Shown here: piece by piece, positions 54,205-63,085 of the stretch
Layout of the letters: each line of letters starts with the position of its first letter
How positions within the stretch are numbered: position 1 is the first letter of the stretch
Assembly: GCF_019396325.1 (NCBI RefSeq)
Contig: NZ_JAHKRO010000003.1
Coordinates: 62,001-126,000 of the forward strand
From: Nonomuraea ceibae
Lineage (GTDB): Bacteria; Actinomycetota; Actinomycetes; Streptosporangiales; Streptosporangiaceae
Direction: 5' to 3'
DNA: 64,000 nt
Notes under the pieces: model-generated
What the model was told of the DNA's origin: nothing
What the model saw: the letters and a program-made list of their open reading frames with translations, nothing else
Database searches by the model: none
Position numbers and translations under genes: made by a program

Positions 54205-55710
54205 CTATTCCACTCCCCGCTCCCCGTACCATCCGGCCAGCTTGCCGCGGCGGCTGACGGCGCGCATGCGGGTCTCGGCCTGGTCGCGGCAGGCGGCGGT
54301 GGTGACGAGCAGGATCTGGTCGTCGACGCGGACGCGGGTGTTGGCGGCCGGCACGAACGACCTGCCCTCGCGGACGATGAGCGTCACCTGGGCGCCGGCC
54401 GGGAGCCGCAGTTCGAAGATCTCCACGCCGTGCAGCTTGGAGCCGGGCGGGACCTTGATCTGGAGCAGGTCGGCGTTGAGCTCCTCCAGCGGCGCCGACT
54501 CCACCTCCAGGTCGTGCGCCTCGCCGGGCGCGGCCACCTTGAGCAGCCGGGCCGCGAAAGGCAGCGTCGGCCCCTGGAGCAGCGTGAACACGATGACGAT
54601 CACGAACACCTGGTTGAAGATGTCCTTGGAGCCGGGGACGTCGGCCGCCCACGGGATCGTCGCTAGCACGATGGGGATCGCGCCGCGCAGCCCGGCCCAC
54701 GACAGGAACGCCTGCTCGCGCCAGGTGATCGTGGCCAGCCGGCCCACGCGGGCGACGGCCGCGCTGACCATCACCGACAGCGGCCTGGCCACCAGCGCGA
54801 GCACGGTGCCGGCGATCAGGCCGGGCACGATGGCCGACGGCATCTCCTTGGGGCTGGCCAGCATGCCGAGCATGACGAACAGCCCGATCTGCGCCAGCCA
54901 GGCCGCCGCCTCCGCGAAGCCCCTGGTCGCCGCCCGGTGGGGGAGCCGCGAGTTGCCGAGGATGAGCGCGGTCACGTACACCGCGAGGAATCCCGAGCCG
55001 TGCAGCATGACGGCGCCGCCGTAGGAGGCGAGGGAGAGCGCCAGGACGGCGATCGGGTAGAGGCCGGACACCGGCAGGGCGATGCGGCGCAGCGCGTAGG
55101 CGCCGGCGGGGCCGACGGCGAGGCCGACGCCGCCGCCGATGAGCAGCTCCAGCGTCGTCTCCAGCAGGAACGAGCCCATGCTGGGGGTCGGCTGGGCGGC
55201 GCTGCTCAGCAGCACGACGGCGATCACGGTGGGGGCGTCGTTGAAGCCGGACTCGGCCTCCAGGGTGCCGGACAGCTTGGAGGGCAGCGGCAGCCTGCGC
55301 AGCACGGAGAACACGGCCGCGGCGTCGGTGGGGGCGAGCACCGCGCCGAGGATCAGCGCGGTGGTCAGGCCGACGCCGAGCAGCGCCTGCACGGCCGCCG
55401 CGACGACGACGATGCTGACCGCGACGCCGATCGTGGCCAGGATGAGCGCCATCGGGACCGCACGGCGTACGTGGTTCCAGTTGGTGGTCAGGCCGCCCTC
55501 GGCCAGGATCACCGCGAGCGCGATCAGGCCGATGCGCTGGGCGACCTCCGGGTCGCTGAACGGGATGCCGAACCCCGCGTCGCCCAGCAGCAGGCCGAAC
55601 CCGAGGAAGAGGAGCAGGCTGGGCAGGCCGCTGCGGTGGGCGACCCGTACGGACACGACTGCGGCGATGACGATGGCAGCGCCGAGAAGGAGCCAGACAT
55701 CAAGCGTCAT
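54205..55710 (-). CDS. CPA1-type potassium/proton antiporter with TrkA-C domain
   Basis: The protein has 501 aa. Twelve or so helices have the CPA fold motif LAPTDAAAV and the conserved acidic residues in ESGFNDAP. The C-terminal 130 residues contain a TrkA-C-like domain (GAQVTLIVREGRSFVPAANTRV, cited as residues about 435-456) that senses nucleotides or ions. This is the NhaP2/CvrA type, moving K+ or Na+ out for H+. It lies in a conserved core block. Confidence 0.88.
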   Translation of the reverse strand: MTLDVWLLLGAAIVIAAVVSVRVAHRSGLPSLLLFLGFGLLLGDAGFGIPFSDPEVAQRIGLIALAVILAEGGLTTNWNHVRRAVPMALILATIGVAVSIVVVAAAVQALLGVGLTTALILGAVLAPTDAAAVFSVLRRLPLPSKLSGTLEAESGFNDAPTVIAVVLLSSAAQPTPSMGSFLLETTLELLIGGGVGLAVGPAGAYALRRIALPVSGLYPIAVLALSLASYGGAVMLHGSGFLAVYVTALILGNSRLPHRAATRGFAEAAAWLAQIGLFVMLGMLASPKEMPSAIVPGLIAGTVLALVARPLSVMVSAAVARVGRLATITWREQAFLSWAGLRGAIPIVLATIPWAADVPGSKDIFNQVFVIVIVFTLLQGPTLPFAARLLKVAAPGEAHDLEVESAPLEELNADLLQIKVPPGSKLHGVEIFELRLPAGAQVTLIVREGRSFVPAANTRVRVDDQILLVTTAACRDQAETRMRAVSRRGKLAGWYGERGVE

Positions 55711-55734
55711 CCAGTCCCCTCTGTGCGTGCGTAG

Positions 55735-56304
55735 TCACTTTAGACTAGTCAGTCCCTCGGGGGTGATCGCAAAGCGGACCCGGCGATCATGCGGCTCGGC
55801 GGGCACGTCCTCGCGCAGCTCGCCGTCGTGGAGCAGGGCGACCGTGGGCACGTTCGGCCCGACCCTGCTCAGGGCCCGGTCGTACGATCCCCCGCCGCGC
55901 CCGAGACGTACCCCGGTGTGCCGGTCGACGGCCAGCGCCGGGACGATCACCAGCGCGGCCGTGCGGATCGCGCCGGTGCCGCGCCGCGTGTCGACCGGCT
56001 CCATCAGCCCGAACCGGCCCGGCGCCAGCGTGTCGGGCCCGTCGTACACCGCCCAGTCGAGGTCGTCGTCCTCGCGCAGGACCGGCAGCATCACGGTCGC
56101 GCCGTGCTTCCACAGCGCGAACACCAGCCCGTGCGTCTCCGGCTCGGTGCCGATCGACCAGTAGCAGGCGACGAGCCCGGCCATCTGGACCCACGGCTGG
56201 TCAAGGAGGGTTTCGCGGATCTTGATGGAGTTGGCGCGCAATTGGCCGGGAGTGAGGGAGGCACGCGCCGAAATCAGCTCACGGCGCAGGTTGAGCTTGT
56301 CCAC
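55735..56304 (-). CDS. 5-formyltetrahydrofolate cyclo-ligase
   Basis: GTG at 56304 is chosen because GGAGG sits 5 nt upstream; GTG at 56316 would leave only 12 bp to the divergent galU. The family pattern includes KLNLRRELISAR, then VIVPALAVDRHTGVRLGRGGGSYDR (ATP-binding GGG.YDR). It converts 5-formyl-THF to methenyl-THF using ATP, in folate recycling. 189 aa is a normal length. Confidence 0.88.
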   Translation of the reverse strand: MDKLNLRRELISARASLTPGQLRANSIKIRETLLDQPWVQMAGLVACYWSIGTEPETHGLVFALWKHGATVMLPVLREDDDLDWAVYDGPDTLAPGRFGLMEPVDTRRGTGAIRTAALVIVPALAVDRHTGVRLGRGGGSYDRALSRVGPNVPTVALLHDGELREDVPAEPHDRRVRFAITPEGLTSLK

Positions 56305-56316
56305 AGGGTCCTCCAC

Positions 56317-56322
56317 TAGGGT
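56317..56322 (+). promoter_or_regulatory. probable -10 box for leaderless galU
   Basis: TAGGGT fits the actinobacterial TAnnnT -10 and ends 6 nt before the galU ATG at 56329; no ribosome site exists in the gap. This suggests a leaderless transcript. No clear -35 is seen. Confidence 0.35.
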
Positions 56323-56328
56323 CTACTC

Positions 56329-57231
56329 ATGGCTGACTTCGACCCTGTGACGAAAGCCGTGGTGCCCGCCGCGGGTCTGGGCACCCGGTTCCTTCCGGCG
56401 ACCAAGGCGACACCCAAGGAGATGTTGCCCATCGTCGACAAGCCCGCCATCCAGTATGTCGTTGAGGAGGCGGCCTCCGCCGGGCTCCTCGACGTGCTGA
56501 TGGTCACGGGCAAGAACAAACGGTCGATCGAGGACCATTTCGACCGCGCGTTCGAGCTGGAGGAGGTGCTCGAAGCCAAGGGCGACGAGCACCGGTTGTC
56601 CCAGGTCCGTGAGCCGGCCTCGCTGGCGACCCTGCACTACGTGCGGCAGGGCGAGCCGAAGGGGCTCGGGCACGCGGTGCTCTGCGCCAAGCAGCACGTC
56701 GGCGACCATCCGTTCGCGTGCCTGCTCGGTGACGACCTGATCGACAGGCGTGACCCGCTGCTGCAGCGCATGATCCAGGTGCGCGACACGTTCGGCGGCA
56801 GCGTCATCGCGCTGATGGAGGTGCCCAAGGAGCAGGTGTCCCTCTACGGCGTGGCGACGATCGAGGCGACCGACGAGGACGACGTCGTCCGCGTGACCGA
56901 CCTGGTGGAGAAGCCGCCGGTCGACGAGGCGCCGTCCAATTGGGCGATCATTGGGCGTTATGTCATCGACCCGGCCGTGTTCGAGGTGCTGGAGAACACG
57001 CCGCCCGGGCGCGGCAACGAGATCCAGCTCACCGACGCGCTGCGCACGCTGGCCGGGCGCGACTCCAGCGAGGGCGGGCCGGTCCACGGCGTGCTGTTCC
57101 GGGGCCGCCGCTACGACACCGGTGACAAGCTCGACTATCTGCGCACCGTGGTGAAGTTCGCCGCGGACCGGCCCGATCTGGCTCCCGAGTTCCTGCCGTG
57201 GTTGCGAGAGTTCCTCGATGAAGTCGGTTGA
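56329..57231 (+). CDS. galU: UTP-glucose-1-phosphate uridylyltransferase
   Basis: The protein has 300 aa. The nucleotidyltransferase signature AAGLGTRFLPATKATPKEM is at 15-33 and the UDP-glucose site includes LGDDLID and the E-K-P motif VEKPPVDEAPS. It makes UDP-glucose for polysaccharide and trehalose synthesis. The end overlaps the next gene by 14 bp, so galU, glp/moeA, moaC and mogA are cotranscribed. Confidence 0.93.
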   Translation: MADFDPVTKAVVPAAGLGTRFLPATKATPKEMLPIVDKPAIQYVVEEAASAGLLDVLMVTGKNKRSIEDHFDRAFELEEVLEAKGDEHRLSQVREPASLATLHYVRQGEPKGLGHAVLCAKQHVGDHPFACLLGDDLIDRRDPLLQRMIQVRDTFGGSVIALMEVPKEQVSLYGVATIEATDEDDVVRVTDLVEKPPVDEAPSNWAIIGRYVIDPAVFEVLENTPPGRGNEIQLTDALRTLAGRDSSEGGPVHGVLFRGRRYDTGDKLDYLRTVVKFAADRPDLAPEFLPWLREFLDEVG

Positions 57232-58402
57232 TCAGCACCTCGCTGACATCCTGTCCACCGTGCGGCCGCTCGCGCCGCTCGAGGTGGAGCTGGAGAGCGC
57301 GCTCGGCACGACACTGGCGGAGGAGATCGTCTCGCCGGTGCCGCTGCCGCCGTTCAACAACTCCGCCATGGACGGCTATGCCGTACGCGCCGTCGACGTC
57401 CAGGACGTGCCCGTCACGCTCCCGGTGATCGACGACGTGGCCGCCGGGGCCGGCGAGATGCTCGCCATCGGCCCCGGGCACGCCGCGCGGATCATGACCG
57501 GCGGGCCCATGCCCGCCGGGGCCGACGCGGTGGTGCCCGTGGAGTGGACCGACGGCGGCAAGGTCTCCGTCCGCGTCGACCGCGCCGCCTCCGTCGGCAA
57601 CGCGATCCGGCTGGCCGGCGAGGACGTGGCGGCCGGTGACACGGTGCTCCGGCCGGGCACCGTGATCGGCCCCGCTCAGCTCGGCATCATCGCGGGCGTC
57701 GGCCGCCGCCGGGTTCTCGTACGCCCCCGGCCCCGCGTCGTCGTGCTGGCCACCGGGGCCGAGCTGGTCGAGCCGGGGCTGCCGCTCGGCCACGGGCAGA
57801 TCTGGGACTCCAACAGCTTCACGCTCACCGCCGCCGTGCGCGAGGCGGGCGGCGACGGCTTCCGCGCGCCGACCGTGGGCGACGACCCGGCCGCGTTCCT
57901 GGAGCAGCTCGACGCCCAGCTCGTCCGCGCCGACGCCGTGATCACCAGCGGCGGGGTGTCGATGGGCGCGTACGAGCCGGTCAAGGAGGCCCTGGGGCCG
58001 CTGGGCACCGTACGGTTCGAGAAGGTCGCCATGCAGCCCGGCATGCCGCAGGGCTTCGGCGTGGTGGGCGACGACCAGGTGCCGGTGTTCGCGTTGCCCG
58101 GCAATCCGGTCTCGTCGTTCGTCTCCTTCATGCTCTTCGTACGGCCCGCGCTGCGGCGGATGCGTGGGCTGGAGGCCGGGTTCCCGGAGACGACGGCCGT
58201 CCGGCTCGGCGCCGACGTGCGCTCGCCGGAGGGCAAGAGGTCGTTCCTGCGCGGGCGGCTGGCCGGCGACGTCGTCGAGCCGGTGCGCGGGCAGGGCTCC
58301 CACCAGCTCGCGGCGCTGGCCTCGGCGGACGCGCTGATCGTGGTGCCCGAAGAAGTCACGGCGCTGACCGCCGGAGAGGAAGTGCGGGTGATCCGGCTTT
58401 GA
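57218..58402 (+). CDS. glp: gephyrin-like Glp / molybdopterin molybdotransferase MoeA
   Basis: The protein has 394 aa. It has the MoeA fold signatures NNSAMDGYAVRA, ATGAELVEPG and ITSGGVSMGAYEPV, with the metal-binding Asp and the PGNPVSSFVSF loop. In actinobacteria MoeA-like Glp proteins serve in cell division by binding FtsZ together with the membrane receptor GlpR/SepX; a SepX/GlpR-like gene lies 1.8 kb downstream. Both roles, Moco synthesis and divisome, are possible, and no second MoeA is in the window to separate them. Confidence 0.88.
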   Translation: MKSVDQHLADILSTVRPLAPLEVELESALGTTLAEEIVSPVPLPPFNNSAMDGYAVRAVDVQDVPVTLPVIDDVAAGAGEMLAIGPGHAARIMTGGPMPAGADAVVPVEWTDGGKVSVRVDRAASVGNAIRLAGEDVAAGDTVLRPGTVIGPAQLGIIAGVGRRRVLVRPRPRVVVLATGAELVEPGLPLGHGQIWDSNSFTLTAAVREAGGDGFRAPTVGDDPAAFLEQLDAQLVRADAVITSGGVSMGAYEPVKEALGPLGTVRFEKVAMQPGMPQGFGVVGDDQVPVFALPGNPVSSFVSFMLFVRPALRRMRGLEAGFPETTAVRLGADVRSPEGKRSFLRGRLAGDVVEPVRGQGSHQLAALASADALIVVPEEVTALTAGEEVRVIRL

Positions 58403-58869
58403 GCGAGTTCACGCATCTGGACGAGACCGGCGCGGCGCGGATGGTGGACGTCTCCGCCAAGGACGTCAGCGTCCGCACCGCCACGGCGACCGGGCGGGTG
58501 CTGCTGTCCGGTGAGGTCGTGGAGCTGCTGCGGTCCGGCGAGGTGCCCAAGGGCGACGCGCTGGGCGTGGCCCGCATTGCCGGGATCATGGGCGCGAAGC
58601 GGACGCCCGACCTGGTGCCGCTCTGCCATCCGATCGCGCTGCACGGGGTGAAGGTCAGCCTCGACGTGGAGGACTGGGGCGTGGCGATCACCTGCCGGGT
58701 GAAGACGGCCGACCGCACCGGCGTCGAGATGGAGGCGCTGACCGCCGTCACCGTGGCGGGGCTGGCGCTGGTGGACATGGTGAAGGCCGTCGATCCGGCC
58801 GCCGTGATCAGTGACGTGCGGGTGGAGGAGAAGACCGGGGGCAAGACCGGGATCTGGAGGCGGGGATGA
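58399..58869 (+). CDS. moaC: cyclic pyranopterin monophosphate synthase MoaC
   Basis: The protein has 156 aa; TTG at 58399 overlaps the previous stop (TTGA). The MoaC signatures are FTHLDETGAARMVDVS, GIMGAKRTPDLVPLCHPI, a TGVEMEALTAV stretch and the end VEEKTGGKTG with the catalytic Lys. It makes cPMP in the first stage of molybdenum-cofactor synthesis. It overlaps mogA by 4 bp. Confidence 0.93.
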   Translation: MSEFTHLDETGAARMVDVSAKDVSVRTATATGRVLLSGEVVELLRSGEVPKGDALGVARIAGIMGAKRTPDLVPLCHPIALHGVKVSLDVEDWGVAITCRVKTADRTGVEMEALTAVTVAGLALVDMVKAVDPAAVISDVRVEEKTGGKTGIWRRG

Positions 58870-59345
58870 TCCGGGCACTGGTGGTGACGGTCTCGAACCG
58901 CGCCTTCACCGGCGTTTACGCCGATAAATCAGGACCTGTCCTGGTTTCCCTGCTCCAGGACGCCGGGTGCACCGTCGACGGCCCCACCGTGGTGCCCGAC
59001 GGCGACGCCGTCGAGACCGCCCTGCGCGAAGGCGTCGCCTCCGGCTACGACGTGATCGTGACCACCGGCGGCACCGGCCTCACCCCGACCGACCTGACGC
59101 CCGAGATGACCGCCCGGGTGATCACCCGCGAGATCCCCGGCATCGCCGAGACCATCCGCCAGGCCAACCGCGACCAGGTTCCCACCGCCGTCCTGTCCCG
59201 CGGCCTCGCCGGGCAGGCCGGCAACACGCTGATCGTCAACCTGCCCGGCTCGACCGGCGGTGTACGCGACGGGGTGGCCGTCCTCGCGCCCATCCTGCGC
59301 CACGCCGTCGACCAGATCCGCGGCGGCGACCACCCCGGTTCCTGA
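58866..59345 (+). CDS. mogA: MogA/MoaB-type molybdopterin adenylyltransferase
   Basis: The protein has 159 aa. The sequences VTVSNRAFTGVYADKSGP, TTGGTGLTPTDLTPE and NLPGSTGGVRDG are the MoCF-biosynthesis domain signatures. It adenylylates molybdopterin before metal insertion by MoeA. It is tightly coupled to moaC. Confidence 0.92.
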   Translation: MIRALVVTVSNRAFTGVYADKSGPVLVSLLQDAGCTVDGPTVVPDGDAVETALREGVASGYDVIVTTGGTGLTPTDLTPEMTARVITREIPGIAETIRQANRDQVPTAVLSRGLAGQAGNTLIVNLPGSTGGVRDGVAVLAPILRHAVDQIRGGDHPGS

Positions 59346-59382
59346 CCCGTGGCGGCATCGCGCCGGTTGGGGGGATGATGGT

Positions 59383-60030
59383 GTGGTGGATCGACTACGC
59401 GGCTGGCCTGCGGCGCTGAGCGAAGGTCCGGTCGGCCTCCGGCCGCTCCGGCTGGCGGACGTGCGCGTATGGCGCGACACCCGGGTGCGCAACGCCGACT
59501 GGCTCCGCCCCTGGGAACCCAGCAACCCGGAGACCCCGCTGTTCAAGACCGGGCTCAGCCCGTACGTCTCCATGGTCGGCACCCTGCGCCGCGAAGCCCG
59601 CCAGGGGCTCGCCCTGCCGTGGGTCGTCACGTACGGCGGCCGGTTCGCCGGCCAGCTCACCATCGGCGCCATCGTCTGGGGCTCGGCCCGCTCCGCCCAG
59701 GTCGGCTACTGGATCGACGGCGCGCTCGCCGGCCGCGGCATCACCCCGACCGCCCTCGCCCTGGCCGTCGACCACTGCTTCTTCACCACCGGACTGCATC
59801 GGCTCGAAGCAAACATCCGCCCCGAGAACCAGGCAAGCCGTAGGGTGGTTGAGAAGCTCGGCTTCAGGGAAGAAGGCATACGGCGTCGCCAACTCCACAT
59901 CGACGGAGCCTGGCGCGACCACATCTGCTACGCGCTGACCGTCGAGGACGTCCCCGGCGGCCTGCTGGTGCAGTGGCGTCGCGCGCGTGAGTCAGCGGCT
60001 CACGGTGGTTCTCCGGTTGAAGAGGTTTGA
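59383..60030 (+). CDS. GNAT N-acetyltransferase, RimJ/RimL type
   Basis: GTG at 59383 has GGGGGGA about 8 nt upstream, giving 215 aa; the longer frame overlaps mogA. The RimJ/RimL-like GNAT fold has GLRPLRLADVRVWRDTR at the start, a V-G-Y-W-I-D motif and the acetyl-CoA loop GRGITPTAL, then ENQASRRVVEKLGF. It probably acetylates an N-terminal amine of a protein. The same gene is found between the Moco genes and sepX/glpR in related genomes. Confidence 0.85.
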   Translation: MVDRLRGWPAALSEGPVGLRPLRLADVRVWRDTRVRNADWLRPWEPSNPETPLFKTGLSPYVSMVGTLRREARQGLALPWVVTYGGRFAGQLTIGAIVWGSARSAQVGYWIDGALAGRGITPTALALAVDHCFFTTGLHRLEANIRPENQASRRVVEKLGFREEGIRRRQLHIDGAWRDHICYALTVEDVPGGLLVQWRRARESAAHGGSPVEEV

Positions 60031-60105
60031 CGATCTCGCGACACACCGCACCGAATGCTCGTCAATCAGTGACACGCGGTCTTACGGTGCGTGACGTGAG
60101 CACTT

Positions 60106-60136
60106 TGAAGACGCCGATGACCCACAGGCGTCTTCA
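60106..60136 (+). terminator. stem-loop before sepX-like gene
   Basis: TGAAGACGCC (60106-60115) and GGCGTCTTCA (60127-60136) make a perfect 10-bp stem with an 11-nt loop. It lies 76 bp after the acetyltransferase stop and 9 bp before the GGAGG of the next gene, so it may be a terminator or a leader hairpin that affects ribosome access. Confidence 0.5.
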
Positions 60137-60154
60137 TGCTGCCCGGAGGTGGCC

Positions 60155-60742
60155 GTGAGCGGTGCCCTCCTCTACCTTGCCATCGTCATCATGTGGCTGT
60201 GCGTCCTGGTCCCCATGTGGCTGCGCCGGGACAAGACGAACCTCGCCGAACTGGCCGAACTCGAGGAACACTACACCGGCGAACACCAGCTCCCCGACCT
60301 GACCCGCTCGCCCCAGGACTCGGGCACGGGCCTGGAGGACGACGCGCCGCCGGCCGACTACGTCGACCCCCGCCAGTTCCGCGCCCGCCGCCGCGCGATC
60401 ATCGTAGCGCGGCGCAGACGGTTGCTGTTCTTCACGCTGCTGCTGGTGGCGGCCTCCATCGCGACGGCCGCCTTCCAGCTCATCCCGTGGTGGGCCGTGG
60501 CCCCCTCGGGCGTGATCATGATCGGCTACCTGGCGTTCCTGCGGATGGCCGTACAGGTCGACCGCGAACGCCGCCAGCGCGCCGCCCGAGCCCGCGAACG
60601 CGCCCGCCGCATCCGCGAACGCCGCGCCGCCGAGCTCGCCGCCCAGCAGGCGGAGGCGGAGATCATCGAGTTCGAGGCCCGGCAGGCGGACGTCCTCTTC
60701 GACCAGTACGCCGAACCGCCCCGGCGCGCGGTGGGCGACTGA
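60155..60742 (+). CDS. sepX: SepX/GlpR-like divisome membrane protein
   Basis: GTG at 60155 is preferred, with GGAGG at 60145-60149 (5 nt); GTG 60149 overlaps the ribosome site. It is a 195-aa protein with an N-terminal TM helix (ALLYLAIVIMWLCVLVPMWLR), an acidic linker, a second TM pair (about 105-140) and a long charged Arg/Glu coiled coil. This matches the layout of actinobacterial SepX/GlpR, which ties FtsZ and Glp to the membrane. The position near glp supports this; it was not verified by search. Confidence 0.65.
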   Translation: MSGALLYLAIVIMWLCVLVPMWLRRDKTNLAELAELEEHYTGEHQLPDLTRSPQDSGTGLEDDAPPADYVDPRQFRARRRAIIVARRRRLLFFTLLLVAASIATAAFQLIPWWAVAPSGVIMIGYLAFLRMAVQVDRERRQRAARARERARRIRERRAAELAAQQAEAEIIEFEARQADVLFDQYAEPPRRAVGD

Positions 60743-60807
60743 CGGGGTGCGCGACCGAAAGGGTGGCGCGAGGACCCTCTGGAGTTTGCTAATCTGGTCG
60801 AGTCCTT

Positions 60808-60881
60808 GGGGATGTAGCGCAGTCCGGTAGCGCACTTCGTTCGCATCGAAGGGGTCAGGGGTTCGAATCCCCTCATCTCCA
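60808..60881 (+). tRNA. tRNA-Ala(CGC)
   Basis: Cloverleaf: acceptor GGGGATG/CATCTCC with the G3:U70 alanine identity pair, D arm GCGC/GCGC, anticodon arm CTTCG/CGAAG with loop TTCGCAT (anticodon CGC), T arm AGGGG-TTCGAAT-CCCCT, discriminator A. CCA is not encoded. Decayed mobile sequence follows at once on its 3' side. Confidence 0.93.
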
Positions 60882-60989
60882 CCCAGGTCGAAGGCCGCTT
60901 CCGAGTGATCGGGAGCGGCCTTTGCGTTACTAGGCGAGTAACTGAGTGACTGTCCGGTTGAATGCGAAGATGATCAATCGGCTGGTGGC

Positions 60990-61670
60990 GGCGACCGTGA
61001 GTGCGGCGCGCCGAGGCCATCGGGGTGCAAGGTGATGGTGGTCTGAGCACAGATGTGTGCTGGGTCGCCCTTGCCTCTGGGGGCGGAAGGGGTTCGTCGG
61101 CGGGCAGGGGGACGGTCGGCTTGGCAGTGCCGTGGGCGGCGCGCTGGCGGCTGTTGGTCAGGTCCACCGCGGTGGGTGGCGCGGCCGGGCTGCGGTGGAG
61201 GCGGTTGAGGCGGGGGCAGGTCACCGAGGGGGAGGTGCCGGCGGCCGGGTATTGCAGCCGGATCCGTCTCTGGGTGCCGGCGCCTTGCTTGAGCTTGAGC
61301 CAGTAGGGCTCGCGGGCGGCGATCAGTTGGGTGAGCTGCTCGGGTGGCCTGCGGATGATCTGATCGTCCAGACCGGTGGTGGCCTGGGCCAGCCGTTCGG
61401 GCATGAGGGGGGGGCAGGCCAGGTTGCCGTCGATGAGCAGGGCGTTCGTGGACGCTGCCTTGGACGCCGGCTGATCCTGTTTGTAGTCCAGGACGAGTTG
61501 GTAACCCAAGGCGCGGGCGGGCCGGGGGAAATGATCGGCCCGCCTGGTCGCTATAGGCGCGGTCGACGGCGAGGATGCCGGTGGGCAGGTCGAGCGGGAG
61601 GAAGCCCTGCAGAGTGGCGATCGCGTTCGCACCGATGCGCTTGTACGGAGTGTCGATGACCAGGCAGAGC
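60990..61670 (-). pseudogene. decayed DDE-type transposase
   Basis: Reading leftwards, DTPYKRIGANAIATLQGFLP and LPTGILAVDRAYSDQ (a D-R-A-Y transposase motif) are in one frame, then after a frameshift near 61545 ALGYQLVLDYKQDQPASKA and LLIDGNLACPPLMPE continue in another. Stops and the shift mean it is not functional. It begins about 110 bp downstream of the tRNA-Ala. Confidence 0.55.
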
Positions 61671-62112
61671 GCGAGGATGAAAAGCGTTCACGGGGTGAGC
61701 CGGGAAGCGGTCTTCCCAGCCCTTACTCCACCCCTGGGTCCGTGCCTTTCGTGAACACCCCACCAGGAAGATGCAGGTGACCGCCGTCCGGGCCATCTGA
61801 CCAGCGCGGACGCTCTACTTTGCGTCTGGTGACAGACCCGAGCCCCGGGCCTTCAAAATCGGCCCCTCCGCTGCCTACGAGGCGCTGACCCAGCGCTGAG
61901 CAGCGGCTCTGCTGTCCCGCGGCCCGTTTCTGCCAGCGTGGTACTCGTTCATAATCCACTCAATGTGGGTTTCGGGCTTATGTGGTTCTGACCGCCAGAA
62001 TTCCAGAGTTCGCGAATACCGCAGGGCAACCTGATTGCCCTGCGAACCCCTAGCTCAGCAACAGTGTTCGCCGTTTGGCACCGCACAGGCATTGGTGTGC
62101 TCCGGCAGTTGC
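61671..62112. other. degraded mobile-element sequence
   Basis: Probably the 5' part of the same transposase remnant, with no intact frame. No inverted terminal repeats could be identified by eye. Confidence 0.35.
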
Positions 62113-62496
62113 CTACCGTGGCCGAGGGGCTGTGGTGGTCGAGCCCCACTCCCACAGCGCCTGCAGGACCGGTGCGAGGGCGCGGCCGCGTTCGGTGAGG
62201 GCGTAGCCCACTCTTGGCGGCCAGCCCGGCTTGCGGTGGCGGTTGAGGGCGCCGGCCTCGACCAGTTGGGTCAGCCGGTCGGTGAGGACCTTGTCGGAGA
62301 GTGTGGGCAGGGCCTGTGCGAGCTGGCTGAAGCTGCGCGGACCGTGCAGCAGTTCGAGGATGACCAGGGCGGTCCACCGTCCGCGCAACGTGGCGAGGGT
62401 GATCTCTACCGGGCACGACGGGTCGGGCTCGACCACCGGGCCCGGGCAGCTGTGCAGGAACTCGGTCGCTGTGTAGCTGACCGTTTGGTGAGCCAC
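62113..62496 (-). CDS. HxlR-family transcriptional regulator
   Basis: GTG at 62496 with GGAGG 6 nt upstream gives 127 aa. HxlR winged helix: SCPVEITLATLRGRWTALVILELL with the conserved N-terminal Cys, then RSFSQLAQALPTLSDKVLTDRL and the wing. These proteins sense quinones, aldehydes or hypochlorite through Cys. It is divergent from a SnoaL-like gene, with a shared 121-bp region, and likely regulates it. Confidence 0.88.
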   Translation of the reverse strand: MAHQTVSYTATEFLHSCPGPVVEPDPSCPVEITLATLRGRWTALVILELLHGPRSFSQLAQALPTLSDKVLTDRLTQLVEAGALNRHRKPGWPPRVGYALTERGRALAPVLQALWEWGSTTTAPRPR

Positions 62497-62617
62497 GTAG
62501 GGCCTCCTTAGTGTTGCCGTCACATCCCAGCATGCAGGGCCGGGAGCCGGCCCCGGACATCGGTGCGGCATGTCCGGTCAACCGGCCAGGCGACCATTCA
62601 GGCGGAGGAGCGACGTG

Positions 62618-63085
62618 GTGCAATCCATGGAGAAGATAGCGATCGCGGAGTTGGTGACTCGGCTCTTTCATGCGCTGGACGCGCATGATTGGGAAACGAT
62701 CGGCGCACTGGCAACGGAATTCGTTGATCTTGATTACCCGTCGAAACAGGGTGGTCCGGAACGGGTGTCTGCAGGCGATTTCGTATCGGGCCTGCAGAGT
62801 TTCCTTCCTGGCTTCGATGCTACGCAACACCTGCTGGGTCCGATCGTGGTCGACCTGGGTGAGGAACCCGAGGCGACGGCGCGCTTTGACGCCCGTGTCA
62901 CGCACCTGATCACCGAGGCCGCCGATGCCCCTATCTGGGTGATCGGCTGCCACTACACGCTCGGCCTCGAACGGCGAGACGGTGAGTGGAAACTGTGCTC
63001 TTCCCGTGTCCGGGTGCTGTACGAGGAGGGCAACCGCGACCTGGAAGCCGCAGCGCGTCAACGGGCGCAGCCATCGTCCCAATAG
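62618..63085 (+). CDS. SnoaL/NTF2-like protein
   Basis: GTG at 62618 has GGAGGAG at 62604-62610, 7 nt away (GTG 62615 is an alternative), giving 155 aa. The fold pattern is an N-terminal helix (AIAELVTRLFHALDAHDWETIGAL), then six beta strands with VTHLITEA and WVIGCHYTLGLER, as in SnoaL_4/NTF2-like enzymes or binding proteins. The substrate cannot be predicted. It is probably controlled by the divergent HxlR protein. Confidence 0.75.
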   Translation: MQSMEKIAIAELVTRLFHALDAHDWETIGALATEFVDLDYPSKQGGPERVSAGDFVSGLQSFLPGFDATQHLLGPIVVDLGEEPEATARFDARVTHLITEAADAPIWVIGCHYTLGLERRDGEWKLCSSRVRVLYEEGNRDLEAAARQRAQPSSQ

